Shown here: piece by piece, positions 29,399 through 38,107 of the stretch | How the letters are laid out: every line of letters begins with the position of its first letter | How positions within the stretch are numbered: the stretch's first letter is position 1 | Translations under genes and position numbers: made by a program | Notes under the pieces: model-generated | Seen by the model: the letters and a program-made list of their open reading frames with translations, nothing else | Databases searched by the model: none | What the model was told of the DNA's origin: nothing | Source of the DNA: Plantactinospora sp. KBS50 | GTDB lineage: Bacteria; Actinomycetota; Actinomycetes; Mycobacteriales; Micromonosporaceae | Assembly (NCBI RefSeq): GCF_002285795.1 | Contig: NZ_CP022961.1 | Location: 4,282,001 to 4,346,000, forward strand | Direction: 5' to 3' | DNA length: 64,000 nt

Positions 29399-29422
29399 TT
29401 TCAGATCGATACACTCGACGAC

Positions 29423-30010
29423 ATGCCGCTCAGCCTGCGTCAACGCAACCGCATGGCCGCGATCCGGGCAATCCAGGACACGGCCATGGAGCTCTTCGAC
29501 TCTCGCGGGTTCCCCAACGTCACCATCGACGACATCGCGCGGGAAGCGGCGGTGTCACCGTCCACCTTCTACCGCTACTTCGGCTCCAAGGAAGGGCTGT
29601 TCACCGTCGACCCGTTCGCCGCCGTCGGGGCGGACGGCTTCGACGAGGTCCTCGATCTCGACGACCTTCCCGGCACGATGACCCGCCTCGCGGCCAGCGC
29701 CGGCGACGGAGGGCCGTGGCGCGGCATGCGCTACGTGCTCGAGGAGCCCACCATCCGAGCGGCCGTCTACGCCACCATGGACGCCATGGTGGACCGCATC
29801 GCCGCCGCCCTGGCCGAACGCGGACACGAGCCGGCCGCCGCGCGGGTCCGGGCGCGCACCTACATCTTCGGTGTCTACTTCAGCGCCCTCGAACAGTGGC
29901 ACGACGACGGCCGCACCCGGCCCATCGCCGAATACGTGCGTGAAGCGCTGGAGGCCGTCCCCACCGAGCACCGGAAGTCCGGGCCGGGCGCCGGCGACGC
30001 CCACACGTGA
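29423..30010 (+). CDS. TetR-family transcriptional repressor
   Basis: The N-terminal HTH reads VTIDDIAREAAVSPSTFYRY followed by FGSKEGLF, the classic TetR form. The C-terminal ligand domain is helical with no family match I can name. The total of 195 aa is usual. It diverges from the ABC exporter and shares the palindrome at 29361-29377, so it most likely represses both the exporter and itself until the exported compound binds. Confidence 0.93.
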   Translation: MPLSLRQRNRMAAIRAIQDTAMELFDSRGFPNVTIDDIAREAAVSPSTFYRYFGSKEGLFTVDPFAAVGADGFDEVLDLDDLPGTMTRLAASAGDGGPWRGMRYVLEEPTIRAAVYATMDAMVDRIAAALAERGHEPAAARVRARTYIFGVYFSALEQWHDDGRTRPIAEYVREALEAVPTEHRKSGPGAGDAHT

Positions 30011-30064
30011 CACTCCCGGCGGCGGCCGGTGGGCACGTCCCGGCGCGCGGGACCCGGCGGCCCG

Positions 30065-30560
30065 CTACCGGACCGGATCACACACCGGACCGACCTCGGC
30101 GGTGATCAGGCGGATCAGCTCCGGCGCCAGCTCGTCGACGTAGAAATGGCCACCGGGCAACATCCTCCGCCCCGGGGCACCGACTCGACGGCAGTGGGCA
30201 CGGCGGCCGGTACAGGACCACCGGCGGTCAACCCGCCGGCCAGCGCCGCGACGGTCGGATACTCGAACGGGTCGCGCAGCGGGACGTCGACGGCGAGGCG
30301 GCCCGCATCCGCGAGATGGCCTGGGTGGCCAGCAACAAGTGGCCGCCCAACCCGGAGAAGTCGTGGACGCTGAGTCCGTCCACCCGGAGCGGTTCGGCCC
30401 AGATCTCGGCGAGCGCGCTGCGGGTCGTCGCGGGGCGGCTCGTACGGCCTGCGGAGAGTCGGGCGCAGCAGGTCGGGGGCGGGCAGCGCCCTGCGGCGGA
30501 CGCTGTCATTGGGCATGCGCGGCAGCTCGTCCAGGAACGCGCATCGCCAGCGACACCGGC
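30065..30560 (-). pseudogene. NRPS remnant: end of A domain, inactive PCP, end of thioesterase
   Basis: On the minus strand the end of an adenylation domain is readable (FLDELPRMPNDSVRRRALP, where the usual NGKVDR lysine is replaced), followed by a carrier domain (LAEIWAEPLRVDGLSVHD, then GLGGHLLLATQAISRMR). The serine that should carry phosphopantetheine is a leucine. After VDVPLRDPFEYPTVAALAGG a thioesterase-like end appears in another frame: MLPGGHFYVDELAPELIRL and a stop near 30065. Most of the thioesterase is missing. This is the terminal part of a chain-releasing NRPS that has decayed, joined on its other side to recombinase debris. Confidence 0.8.
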
Positions 30561-30570
30561 AGGACCAACG

Positions 30571-30835
30571 ATGGCCGAGTACGACGCGAAGCTGACCCGC
30601 TAGCGGGCCGCACTGGAAGCAGGCGCCGACCCCGCCGTCATCGCCGGCCGGATCGCCGAGACACAAGCCGAACGACGCCACGCCGAGGGACGCCAGCGCA
30701 CCGCACCGGCTTACCGACACGATCCGCCGGCTCTACGCCGCCCAGCCCCAAGCCGGATCCGGCACGGTCGCCGCAGAAATCGCCGCCGCCGACAAAGTCA
30801 TCGCAGTGTGCGACGCCAAACTCGTTCAGCCCGCG
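30571..30835 (+). pseudogene. Serine recombinase C-terminal fragments
   Basis: Two pieces related to the C-terminal coil of the recombinase at 50641-52020 lie head to tail. First, AEYDAKLTR, a stop, then RAALEAGADPAVIAGRIAE. Second, from about 30702, HRLTDTIRRLYAAQPQ and AADKVIAVCDAKLVQ. Both correspond to the same region of the intact protein, so at least two recombinase copies left debris here. Confidence 0.75.
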
Positions 30836-31293
30836 AGGCGCCGGGAGACAGCGGGGCGGTGAAGTCCCGGCCGATCAGGTCCGCAGCCTTCGCCGCGGCC
30901 GAGTCCGCCGCCGTCGTACGCGCTCGCCGGCGTGGCCGCAGCCCTTGCACGCCGAAGCGGCGCATCACCCGCGCGGCCCGCTCACGGCAGCCTGGCAGCC
31001 CGCAGTTCGACGGTGATCCGAGGTTCTCCATGGGTGCCGTCATGCTCGCTGCTGGTGGTCAGCGACGAACGGGAAGCGGTTCACCAGCGCGTCTCCCCGG
31101 CGAAATACCAGGCCGCCTTCCGCAGCATGTCCCGCTCCTCCTCCAACTCCCGCACCCGCCGCCGCAAGACCACGTTCTCGTCCTCCAGCAAACCGGCTGC
31201 CGACGGCACCGCCGGCCCGGCCGCCGCACCCCGACGCTGATCATCAGCACGATCCCAACTACGCAACGTCTCCCGATCGGGCCCGAGATCCAA
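30836..31293 (-). pseudogene. IS3-family remnant (OrfA end and deleted OrfB)
   Basis: The OrfA tail is clear at 31293-31081: DENVVLRRRVRELEEERDML and RKAAWYFAGETRW, the leucine-zipper end of IS3-type OrfA. OrfB begins with a VNRFPFV-like start near 31080 but soon loses its frame. A later piece (RERAARVMRRFGVQGLRPRR, then AAAKAADLIGRDFTAP) is the middle of OrfB. The DDE catalytic domain is absent, cut off by the recombinase fragment. Confidence 0.8.
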
Positions 31294-31327
31294 GGCTCAA
31301 GTGTCCAGGACCAGGGGGCAACTCCCG

Positions 31328-31807
31328 TCAGCGGTAGGCGTACTCGTCGATGTCCAACTCGGCGCCCGTGAGCCACAGGAACTCCAGCGTCCGCCGGTCA
31401 AGGTGCCAGCCAAGCAGCTGATGCTGTCCAGGTAGCTTCCCCAGCCCGTCAACCAGCCCGGACAGGTCTTCCGGCTCGCCCGCAGGATGCCCGAAAACCC
31501 GCACGACTTGCAGGACGGCTGATCCGGGACCGCCGTCTGTCCGGTCAAGTTCCGCCGCGAGCATGCCGATCTGCAGCGCGTGCACGAACAGGCGATCAAC
31601 GATGTGTGAGATCTGCTCGTCAACGGTCATGCCCGCCGTTCGGCAGACCACCCGCCAGCAGTGCGCGGCCGGGATCACGCGATCAGCCGGGCTGCGGCTG
31701 CCTCGAATCACGGCTTCGTCCGGCTCGATCCCCAGCCGGGCGGCGATCTCCGACGCGCGCATGCTTATCGATTCGGGCACGAAGTAGGCGTACTGGCCGA
31801 ACAGCAC
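31328..31807 (-). CDS. DUF4279-like protein
   Basis: The frame encodes GQYAYFVPESISMRASEIA near its start and ends GWHLDRRTLEFLWLTGAELD, matching DUF4279 proteins (about 140-160 aa), which are frequent in polymorphic-toxin immunity arrays. I use the GTG at 31807, the first plausible start after the sequence becomes protein-like; no good ribosome binding site is visible, so the true 5' end may have been lost. It lies between the IS3 remnant and the IS5-type element and is probably not expressed from its own promoter. Confidence 0.6.
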   Translation of the reverse strand: MLFGQYAYFVPESISMRASEIAARLGIEPDEAVIRGSRSPADRVIPAAHCWRVVCRTAGMTVDEQISHIVDRLFVHALQIGMLAAELDRTDGGPGSAVLQVVRVFGHPAGEPEDLSGLVDGLGKLPGQHQLLGWHLDRRTLEFLWLTGAELDIDEYAYR

Positions 31808-31838
31808 CGGGCGACCCGACCCGGAACCTCTACGGCCG

Positions 31839-32004
31839 TCATCGGCCGACCTTGCGTTGACCGGCCGCCATGATGATCTCTGGAAGGCGCAGCAGTTCCT
31901 CGTCGCAAGCCAACGACTCACCGGCCGAAACGAAGGTGAGCAGCCTGACCGGGGTCTTGTTGGCCGCTGCAGCGGCTGTCTTGTGGTGTCCGTCGAGCAG
32001 GAAG
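31839..32004 (-). pseudogene. C-terminal fragment of a hypothetical protein, cut by the IS
   Basis: HFLLDGHHKTAAAAANKTPV continues to a stop at 31839 and looks like the conserved end of a small actinomycete protein of unknown function. Its N-terminal part is missing: the reading frame runs directly into the end of the IS at 32005, which supplies the only upstream start-like codons. Confidence 0.55.
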
Positions 32005-33024
32005 TGAGCCATTCCGCGCAACGTTGCGGTTGCTGTCTGTAGCCGACGAGATGCGTGGAAAGTCGGAGACGCGCCGGATGATCGCGGCTACGTAGGAACG
32101 GCGCAGAACCTCGATAAGAAGGTGGCCTCCTACAGCTCAACTTCATAGAGGTCCTGCGCCGACGATGAGTGTCACATACACCGCTGTCCTGCCGGTACGC
32201 GAACACACCGTGGGCGTACTCGCCGGTCTGCTCACCACGGAACGCGCCCGCCGCGGTACCCGTGCCGGAACCCGCGCTCTGCCATGCCGTGACCAGGCGG
32301 TCCTGATCCTGCGCTGGTTCCTCGACAGCACGCGGATGCGGCAACTCGCCCGGGACAACGCGATCAGCCTCTCCACCAGCTACGACTACCTCCACGAAGG
32401 CATCGATGTTCTCGCCGCCCGGTCACCGACCCTGCACGGCGCCCTACTCGCGGCGAAGGCCGCCGGCCATGACTACGTGAACATCGACGGGATTCTGGTC
32501 GAGACCGACCGGTGCCGCACCCCGGGCCCTACGGAGGGCGTCGACCTGTGGTGGTCCGGTAAACACGACAACCACGGCGGCAACGTCCAGGTCGTCACCG
32601 TGCCCGACGGCTGGCCGATCTGGACCTCCGGTGTGCGGCCCGGCCGCGAACACGACACCACCGCCGTCCGCACCCACGCCGAGATCCTGCCCGCCCTCAC
32701 CGCCGCCGGCTCCGACCTGCGCACCCTCGGCGATCTGGGCTACGAGGGCGAGTCCGGCACCATCACCGTCGCGTTCAAGAAGCCGAAGAACGCCAAGCTC
32801 AGCCTCGTCCAGCAGCAGCTCAACAAGGCCCACAACAGCCTGCGAGCGATCGCCGAACGCGGCAACTCGCTGCTCAAGATGACCTTCAAGGCGCTGCGCA
32901 ACGTCAGCCTCAACCCATGGCGGATCGGCAAGATCGTCGCCGCCGCGTTGGCCGTTCTCCACATCGAGCACGACCGCACTACATGACAACCCTCAGTAGT
33001 CAGAACCTTGCACGGAATGGCTCA
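32005..33024 (+). mobile_element. IS5-type insertion sequence, copy A (1020 bp)
   Basis: The ends are imperfect inverted repeats: TGAGCCATTCCGCGCAACGT on the left and TGAGCCATTCCGTGCAAGGT on the right (minus strand). One transposase gene fills most of the element. Copy B at 41721-42740 has the same length and an identical encoded transposase in the opposite orientation. No target duplication is obvious: the flanks are GGAAG and GTGGA. Confidence 0.88.
32165..32986 (+). CDS. IS5-family transposase (DDE_Tnp_4), copy A
   Basis: The protein of 273 aa has an HTH_Tnp_4-like N-terminal part (PCRDQAVLILRWFLDSTRMR) and a DDE nuclease domain: the first Asp in YVNIDGILVETDRC, the second in REHDTTAVRTHAEIL, and the Glu in NSLRAIAERGNSLLK. 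The frame is intact and the twin copy encodes the same protein, so the element was recently active or is kept identical by gene conversion. Confidence 0.92.
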   Translation: MSVTYTAVLPVREHTVGVLAGLLTTERARRGTRAGTRALPCRDQAVLILRWFLDSTRMRQLARDNAISLSTSYDYLHEGIDVLAARSPTLHGALLAAKAAGHDYVNIDGILVETDRCRTPGPTEGVDLWWSGKHDNHGGNVQVVTVPDGWPIWTSGVRPGREHDTTAVRTHAEILPALTAAGSDLRTLGDLGYEGESGTITVAFKKPKNAKLSLVQQQLNKAHNSLRAIAERGNSLLKMTFKALRNVSLNPWRIGKIVAAALAVLHIEHDRTT

Positions 33025-33648
33025 GTGGAACAGGCCCCAGTGCCGTTCCCGCCTGAACCAGGGACCTTCGATGTCCAGCAGCCCGAAGGCGACGGCAGTC
33101 GGCCGGCCAGGCGCGTGGGAGTACCGTGCGACGACATCGGCGTCCAGCTCGGTCGGGTCGCCCATCGGGACCGCGAACTCGAACAGTTCGTCGTGGTCGC
33201 CGACCCTTCGACGATCGAGCCGGTAGTAGCCCGCGTTGGCAGGGTCGACGGAATACTCGAACTCTTCGTTGCGCCAGCCAGCCGGCCCGTCGAACGCGAA
33301 GTAGTCGTCCGTTGAGCCCGGCGCGACGAGCGTCGGCAGCGTGTCCAGGAGCATCACCTGGTAGTCACCACGCGGCAGCCGGGCTGCGAAAGCATCGATG
33401 ACTTCCTGGTCGAGCCCGTCCAGCCCGGCGTTGAGACGATCTCGTACGGCGGTCGCCGACAATGGTCCGCGCGGAGCGCCGGGCTGGCGGCGCAGGACGA
33501 GCCCGCAGGTGCCGCACGAGTAGCCGATCTGGTAGGCGGCAACGCCGTCGATAGTCAGGTAGCGACTCGGCATCCTGCATCCATCGACTCCGATCTGAGG
33601 ACTGGCGGTACCGAGCGTCATCAGTTCGTGAGCGATGAGCTTCGTCAT
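33022..33648 (-). CDS. Hypothetical protein, stop supplied by the IS end
   Basis: The frame of 208 aa begins MTKLIAHELMTLGTASPQIG and contains a CGTCG pair (SCGTCGLVL) that may bind metal. I do not recognise the family. The start overlaps the stop of the DUF2716 gene (ATGA). The stop TGA is formed by the first bases of the IS terminal repeat, so the native C terminus has probably been cut off. It is the last gene of a leftward four-gene set of immunity-like genes. Confidence 0.6.
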   Translation of the reverse strand: MTKLIAHELMTLGTASPQIGVDGCRMPSRYLTIDGVAAYQIGYSCGTCGLVLRRQPGAPRGPLSATAVRDRLNAGLDGLDQEVIDAFAARLPRGDYQVMLLDTLPTLVAPGSTDDYFAFDGPAGWRNEEFEYSVDPANAGYYRLDRRRVGDHDELFEFAVPMGDPTELDADVVARYSHAPGRPTAVAFGLLDIEGPWFRRERHWGLFH

Positions 33649-33938
33649 ACGCCGCCGAACACGCACAGCGACAGCTCCCACGGGTGGCCGAACGTACCGA
33701 ACCGGAAGCCCTCGGCGAGGTAGATGGAGTAGTCGCCGTCGGGGTACGGAGACAACGGCCAGCCGGGCCGGCCCGGCGGATCGATGTTCTCCGGTCCGAC
33801 GAGGCTGGGCCAAGCCCGGGCCGGCTCGGTGATCGCCGGAACACGGTGCATGCTGGGCCGGAAGTCGAACACCGCGTTGACGCGGTCCCAGACCGCCTTT
33901 TCGTCGCCGGTCAACTCGCGGTACGCCCTCGTCGCCAT
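33645..33938 (-). CDS. DUF2716-like protein
   Basis: The protein of about 97 aa begins MATRAYRELTGDEKAVWDRV, followed by FDFRPSMHR, and later has DGDYSIYLAEGFRFGTFGHP. This fits DUF2716, a small actinobacterial family often found next to toxin-immunity genes. An upstream TTG at 33956 is less likely than the ATG. It overlaps the following gene by 4 nt. Confidence 0.65.
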   Translation of the reverse strand: MATRAYRELTGDEKAVWDRVNAVFDFRPSMHRVPAITEPARAWPSLVGPENIDPPGRPGWPLSPYPDGDYSIYLAEGFRFGTFGHPWELSLCVFGGV

Positions 33939-33956
33939 CCGTTGCTCACACTCCAA

Positions 33957-34379
33957 TCAGGCGTGGTAGTAGTCGGCGTACGAGGACACCTGTCTCTCCA
34001 CCGAGAAATCAGCGAAGCCCCCTGCCGCCTCACTACGACCGAGGTGATCCAGCGCCTGCACGGCGTCTTCGGAACCCACCGTGAGCAGGTATCCCTTGGT
34101 TTCGGCCAGCCCGCCGCCGCACAGCAACTGGACGTCGACCGAGCAGAACGCGTCCCAGCTTGACGACTTCGCCCGCCAGATCGTCAGGACGTCGCTCATC
34201 ACGCCGGCGTTGAACAGCTGGACGCAGCAGAGCTTCATCACCTCCGTGTCGCCGTAACCCTGACTCTGCCGCTCACGCTCGGTCTGGGCCGTGAGCAGGT
34301 CGCGGATCTGATCGAGGTGTTCCGCGGCTGGTTGCAGGCCGTAGCGGTGCAGGAGCTCATCCTCGTTCACTTTGACCAC
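33957..34379 (-). CDS. Hypothetical protein of an immunity-like family
   Basis: The protein has 140 aa. The central stretch VDVQLLCGGGLAETKGYL after IWRAKSSSWDAFC is a conserved feature I associate with small actinomycete proteins found beside SUKH and DUF2716 genes. No catalytic motif, signal or membrane segment is seen. It lies 6 nt after the upstream gene of the set. Confidence 0.6.
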   Translation of the reverse strand: MVKVNEDELLHRYGLQPAAEHLDQIRDLLTAQTERERQSQGYGDTEVMKLCCVQLFNAGVMSDVLTIWRAKSSSWDAFCSVDVQLLCGGGLAETKGYLLTVGSEDAVQALDHLGRSEAAGGFADFSVERQVSSYADYYHA

Positions 34380-34385
34380 GTTCGT

Positions 34386-34739
34386 TCAGCTGCCGGGCCG
34401 GAACTCGTGGACCACCTCGATCAGCCCAACGATGTGCCGGTTGAACTCGTCGAGTTCCTCGGCGGGCACCCACAGCTCGAGGATGTCGCGCCCGCCGGCC
34501 TGCCGGACCGGGTAGCGGGAAGCGAACTCGCGGTCGACCTCGAACCGGGTCACGTAGCCGATGCCCGAGGCGGGGACGTTCCAGTCCCGGGCGATCATGA
34601 TCGCGTACTGCTCGTTAAGGACCGGGTAGAAGATCGGCTGGTCGGGCAGCCGGGGCGGCCACGCCTTCCAACCGGAGGCCCGCACGAGTTCCAACTCCTC
34701 GGGGCCGGTCGGCCGCCACAGAATCGTCGTCTCGGCCAT
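34386..34739 (-). CDS. Small protein of the type annotated ADP-ribosylation/crystallin J1
   Basis: The protein of 117 aa begins TTILWRPTGPEELELVRASG, followed by PPRLPDQPIFYPVLNEQYA and VTRFEVDREF, a family widespread in actinomycetes and usually labelled ADP-ribosylation/crystallin J1. That label is historic: the protein is far too short for a DraG-type hydrolase. It is the first gene of the leftward set ending at 33022. Confidence 0.7.
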   Translation of the reverse strand: MAETTILWRPTGPEELELVRASGWKAWPPRLPDQPIFYPVLNEQYAIMIARDWNVPASGIGYVTRFEVDREFASRYPVRQAGGRDILELWVPAEELDEFNRHIVGLIEVVHEFRPGS

Positions 34740-34844
34740 CGCGGCACTCCTTTCCGGCCGGCGAACAGTACCGGCCGACCCACGTGCTGGACCAGCCGAT
34801 TTCCGTCCTCAATGCCGTACCGGCCAGTCGAAGCCGGACGATCT

Positions 34845-34995
34845 GGACCTGGGCGAGCACGATTCCGGTGCCGGTGTCGTGGGCCGAGAGCAGATGGACC
34901 CGCCGCCCGTCGGACAGCCGGGCGCCAGGGGCGACCTTCCCGTCGACGGCGATGACCCGACGCCGCCAATGGTCGACAGCCGGGACCGGTACTGT
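34845..34995 (-). pseudogene. ISAs1-family transposase fragment
   Basis: On the minus strand RRVIAVDGKVAPGARLSDGR and VHLLSAHDTGTGIVLAQVQI match the start of the catalytic domain of ISAs1-type transposases. Both ends are missing; the upstream side abuts an IS5-type fragment running in the opposite direction. Confidence 0.7.
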
Positions 34996-35016
34996 CCGGC
35001 CCCGTAGCCAACCGCG

Positions 35017-35539
35017 ATGCGACGCATCCGGACGCTGGCCTACGTGATCCTGGACGGCACGCTGATCCCGATCGACCGGGTCGCCGACCAGCGACCGTAC
35101 TATTGCGGCAAGCACAAACGTCACGGCGTGAACGTGCAGGTCATCGCGGATGCCGCCGGCCGGCTCGTCTGGGCATCACCGGCCCTGCCCGGTTCGACAC
35201 ACGACCTGAGCGCCGCCCGAACCCACGGCATCATCGACGCCCTGACCAGCGCGGACGTGCTGACCTTCGCCGACAAGGGCTACCATGCAGCCAGCGGAAG
35301 TGTGCGCATGCCGTTCAAACGGCACCGCTTCCGGCCGAAGCTGTCACACCGACAGAAGGCCGTGAACCGGGCCCACGCGAAGATCCGCGCCCGCGGAGAA
35401 CGCGCGATCGCCACCCTCAAGACCTGGAAGATCCTGGTCAAGCTGCGTTGCTGCCCACGCCGTGCCACCGCGATCGTGCAGGCCATCCTCGTCCTGCACC
35501 ACGTCGAAACCAACCGCTTCCCACGATGAAAATGGCTCA
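35017..35539 (+). pseudogene. IS5-family transposase, 5'-truncated
   Basis: The frame starts inside the protein (RRIRTLAYVILDGTLIPIDR), continues through the DDE domain (PALPGSTHDLSAARTH, TFADKGYHAASG, RARGERAIATLK) and ends with a stop at 35529. The terminal repeat GGCTCA follows at 35534-35539. It is related to, but not identical with, the interrupted element at 42742-45005. The N-terminal 80 or so codons and the left end are lost. Confidence 0.8.
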
Positions 35540-35838
35540 GTGTTGATGACATCAGCGGGTGCGGTCCTGTTCTCGATCACAGTTGTCTTCGCAAACGCCA
35601 TGATCATCGACGGGCCGCACCCGTCCTTCATGGACCCAGCCCTACAGCAGAACCATCCAAAATCCCAGCTCACATAGCCCTCAACCGACTACGCAACGGC
35701 CCTGCGCAACAGTCCTACGCGAACTGCAATACCTACTCGCGACCTGGCTCGGATTCTGCCCTCTCTGCCACCAACTCGTCCCAACCCAACAAAGCACTAC
35801 TAGTAGGCTGATCGATCGTTGGCTGTTTAGGAGGAGAA
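35540..35838. other. Intergenic stretch before the GT87 gene
   Basis: A piece with faint coding character (35550-35680) cannot be assigned and may be the end of another mobile element. AGGAGGAG at 35828-35835 is the ribosome binding site of the next gene. Confidence 0.4.
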
Positions 35839-37209
35839 GTGTGGTCGGAGGGTAGCCGAAAGGTCCGACTGTCTAGTGTCGGACTCTGGGTGGCCGTTGC
35901 TCTCGTCGCAGCAGCGCAGGTGGCGGGGACACTAAACCATCCCGCTCGGGACCGCTTGGCGGATCTACACGTCTACTGGGGCTCGGTGCAGATGCTCTTG
36001 GACGGGGGCAGCCTCTACGACTTCGCCGCGTGGAACGATGCTCCCTTCACCTATCCACCGTTCGCCGGGCTGTTGCTCGCACCGCTGGGTCTGCTCGCTG
36101 AAGACCCAGTGCGCATCCTGTGGACGGCGGCAACCCTCGGCGTAGTAATCGGCCTGGCGGTGCTCGCCCGACACGGGGAAGGGCTGCGTATGGTCAAGCC
36201 GACGCTGTGCGTGCCGGTCGCGGCACTTCTCATGTTCTCCTCAGCACCAGTGTCGAGCAACCTTCGCTTCGGACAGGTCAGCGTAGCGTTAGTGGTTCTA
36301 GTCCTGGTCGACTGCCTCAACATCACGCCCGTCCGGTACCGCGGCCTAGCGACTGGCATCGCGTCGGCGATCAAACTTACCCCTATGATCTTCGTGGTGT
36401 ATTGGTGGATCTCGGGCCAGCGGCGTACTGCAGCCAACGCCATCGCAACGTTCAGCGCTTGCACGGCCCTAGCCTGGCTTGTCCTGCCACATGAGTCGCT
36501 CCGCTTCTGGTTCACCGAAATCTGGAACGTCGATCGCGTTGGCAACATCGCAACCGGCGGCAATCAGTCCCTGAACGCGGCCCTTCTTCGCCTTGGAATT
36601 TCGGATAGCTGGCGGATCGTGCTGGCGGGCGTGATCGGCCTAGCGATCGTGGCAATTGCCATGGTGCGGGCCTCACGCGCCTACCGTAACCGGGAGCCGT
36701 TTGCCGCAACGGTGATCGTCGGCGCCGCCGGACTGGTCTTCTCTCCAGTGTCCTGGACCCATCACCAAGTTTGGCTGGTGCTGGCTGGTCTGCTCGCGGT
36801 TGGAAACCGGCGCGGCACGATGATCTGGTTCGGACTGGTGACGGCTTTGATGGTCCTGCCCATCACGTCACTCGGCGCAGGGCTGCCCACAGAGGTCCTT
36901 ACCAGTAACGCCCGGCTACTGCTCGCCGTCGCCGTGGCATGCGCGGTGCCGTTCGCCGCTCTGACCGTGCGACGGGCGGACGACGTCGCGACCCCCGCAG
37001 GGCTGTCCGTCAACCAGGCTGCGGACTGTGCGGACGCAAGATGCAAAGCCACCAGGCACACGAGACCGCCTACTACCGTTGCCGCTATCCCAACGAGTAC
37101 GCCCTCGCCAACCACGTCCAGCACCCCGGCAACGTCTACGTCGCGGAACGAGACATCGTTCCCGCCCTCGACAACTGGCTCCTCAAAGCCTTCGCCCCGC
37201 ACCGGCTGA
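35839..37209 (+). CDS. GT87-family (DUF2029) membrane glycosyltransferase, 3' end replaced
   Basis: There are about ten membrane helices. The loop ADLHVYWGSVQMLLDGGSLY, then FTYPPFAGLLLAPLG, and later the lumenal TGGNQSLNAALLR motif are hallmarks of polyprenyl-phosphate-mannose-dependent alpha-mannosyltransferases of the GT87 family. The strong ribosome binding site and intact frame suggest a functional start. From about 37015 the DNA is a serine-recombinase fragment read in the wrong frame, so the last 65 or so residues (Thr/Ser/Pro-rich) are not native. The membrane core appears complete, so activity may survive. Confidence 0.8.
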   Translation: MWSEGSRKVRLSSVGLWVAVALVAAAQVAGTLNHPARDRLADLHVYWGSVQMLLDGGSLYDFAAWNDAPFTYPPFAGLLLAPLGLLAEDPVRILWTAATLGVVIGLAVLARHGEGLRMVKPTLCVPVAALLMFSSAPVSSNLRFGQVSVALVVLVLVDCLNITPVRYRGLATGIASAIKLTPMIFVVYWWISGQRRTAANAIATFSACTALAWLVLPHESLRFWFTEIWNVDRVGNIATGGNQSLNAALLRLGISDSWRIVLAGVIGLAIVAIAMVRASRAYRNREPFAATVIVGAAGLVFSPVSWTHHQVWLVLAGLLAVGNRRGTMIWFGLVTALMVLPITSLGAGLPTEVLTSNARLLLAVAVACAVPFAALTVRRADDVATPAGLSVNQAADCADARCKATRHTRPPTTVAAIPTSTPSPTTSSTPATSTSRNETSFPPSTTGSSKPSPRTG

Positions 37210-37255
37210 CCGATACGATCCGCCGGCTCCACGCCGCCCAACCCGCCGCCGGACC
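37015..37255 (+). pseudogene. Serine recombinase C-terminal fragment
   Basis: CGLCGRKMQSHQAHETAYYR and NYLA-type zinc-ribbon neighbours, then VYVAERDIVPALDNWLLKAF and HRLTDTIRRLHAAQP, are nearly the same as 51395-51620. Both ends are missing. It is fused to the end of the GT87 gene in a different frame. Confidence 0.85.
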
Positions 37256-37497
37256 AGCACCGTCGCGCCAGAGATCACCGCTGCGAGCCACGCCTATCCC
37301 GGCATGTGCGGCCACCAGCAGTCAACGAGCCGGCGGAGGCGGCATGGCGGCCAATCGACCTCGCCATCGACAGCTTCGAACCGCTCGGTGCCCAGCAGAC
37401 GCCCTGGCCGCAAGACCGGTCGACCCTCTACTGGTGGCGGCCAACCTTCTGGCGCGCACCCAGCCGTCAGGGTCGACGGATGGCTCAGCACGTCGCG

Positions 37498-38040
37498 GAG
37501 TTCACAGGTGGGCGCTCCGGGCAGCATCACGACGACCTGCCCCTCTCGTACCGCGGACTGACGCCCCTGCCTACTGGTCGCCGCAACACGCCCACGACCC
37601 TGGCAGCGATCTCACCTCCGACCTGTGCGTCATCGGAGGCGAGCACTTCTTCATCCAGGGCAACGTCGAGGTTCCCATCCTCGGCTCCGACCGCGTCTTC
37701 ACCTGGGGCGTCTGGGTTTCGCTGAGCAGCAGCAACTTCTCCCGCGCCGTCGACCTGTGGGAGCAGCCCGGTCGGGAACACGAGCCGGCGTACTTCGGCT
37801 GGCTGGCCACCGAGCTGCCCCTCTACCAGCCCGAGCACGGTCGAGCTGAAGACGAACGTGCACACCCGACCGGTGGGTGAGAAGCCGTTCGTCGAAGTCG
37901 AACCCACCGATAATCCCCTCGCCGTGGAACAACGCACCGGGATCACCATGGACCGCGAACGGCAGATCGCCCCGAACACGCTGTCCACCGCGCGGCCGGC
38001 CGAGATGCTGGGCCGGGCCGGGCCGGGCCGGGCCGAGTCT
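37498..38040 (+). pseudogene. DUF2199-like protein with two frame breaks
   Basis: Three frames must be joined: GQHHDDLPLSYR, then TDAPAYWSPQHAHDPGSDLT with DLCVIGGEHFFIQGNVEVPI and TWGVWVSLSSSNFSRAVDLW, then LKTNVHTRPVGEKPFVEVEP and LAVEQRTGITMDRERQIA. Each break (about 37555 and 37845) is repaired by adding one base, and the joined sequence follows the DUF2199 family closely. DUF2199 proteins are common in immunity-type gene arrays. The gene may be intact in the organism if the breaks are sequence errors. Confidence 0.7.
38009..38034. repeat. Short tandem repeat of GGCCG
   Basis: Five-base units GGGCC/GGCCG are repeated about five times just after the DUF2199 frame and before the barstar gene. 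It is probably a slippage product with no defined role. Confidence 0.6.
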
Positions 38041-38107
38041 AGGCTCGGCGGTCGTAGCAGCGTTCGACCCCGACGCGGACCCGAGCTCCGACCTCGCGCT
38101 CCGCCTG

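Noticed and set aside
34386..34739. A functional ADP-ribosylglycohydrolase
   Set aside because: The common database label for this family suggests it, but the protein has 117 residues and none of the DraG-type metal-binding motifs.
38009..38034. The GGCCG repeat as a CRISPR or regulatory repeat
   Set aside because: The units are 5 nt long and contiguous, with no spacers; simple slippage is enough to explain it.
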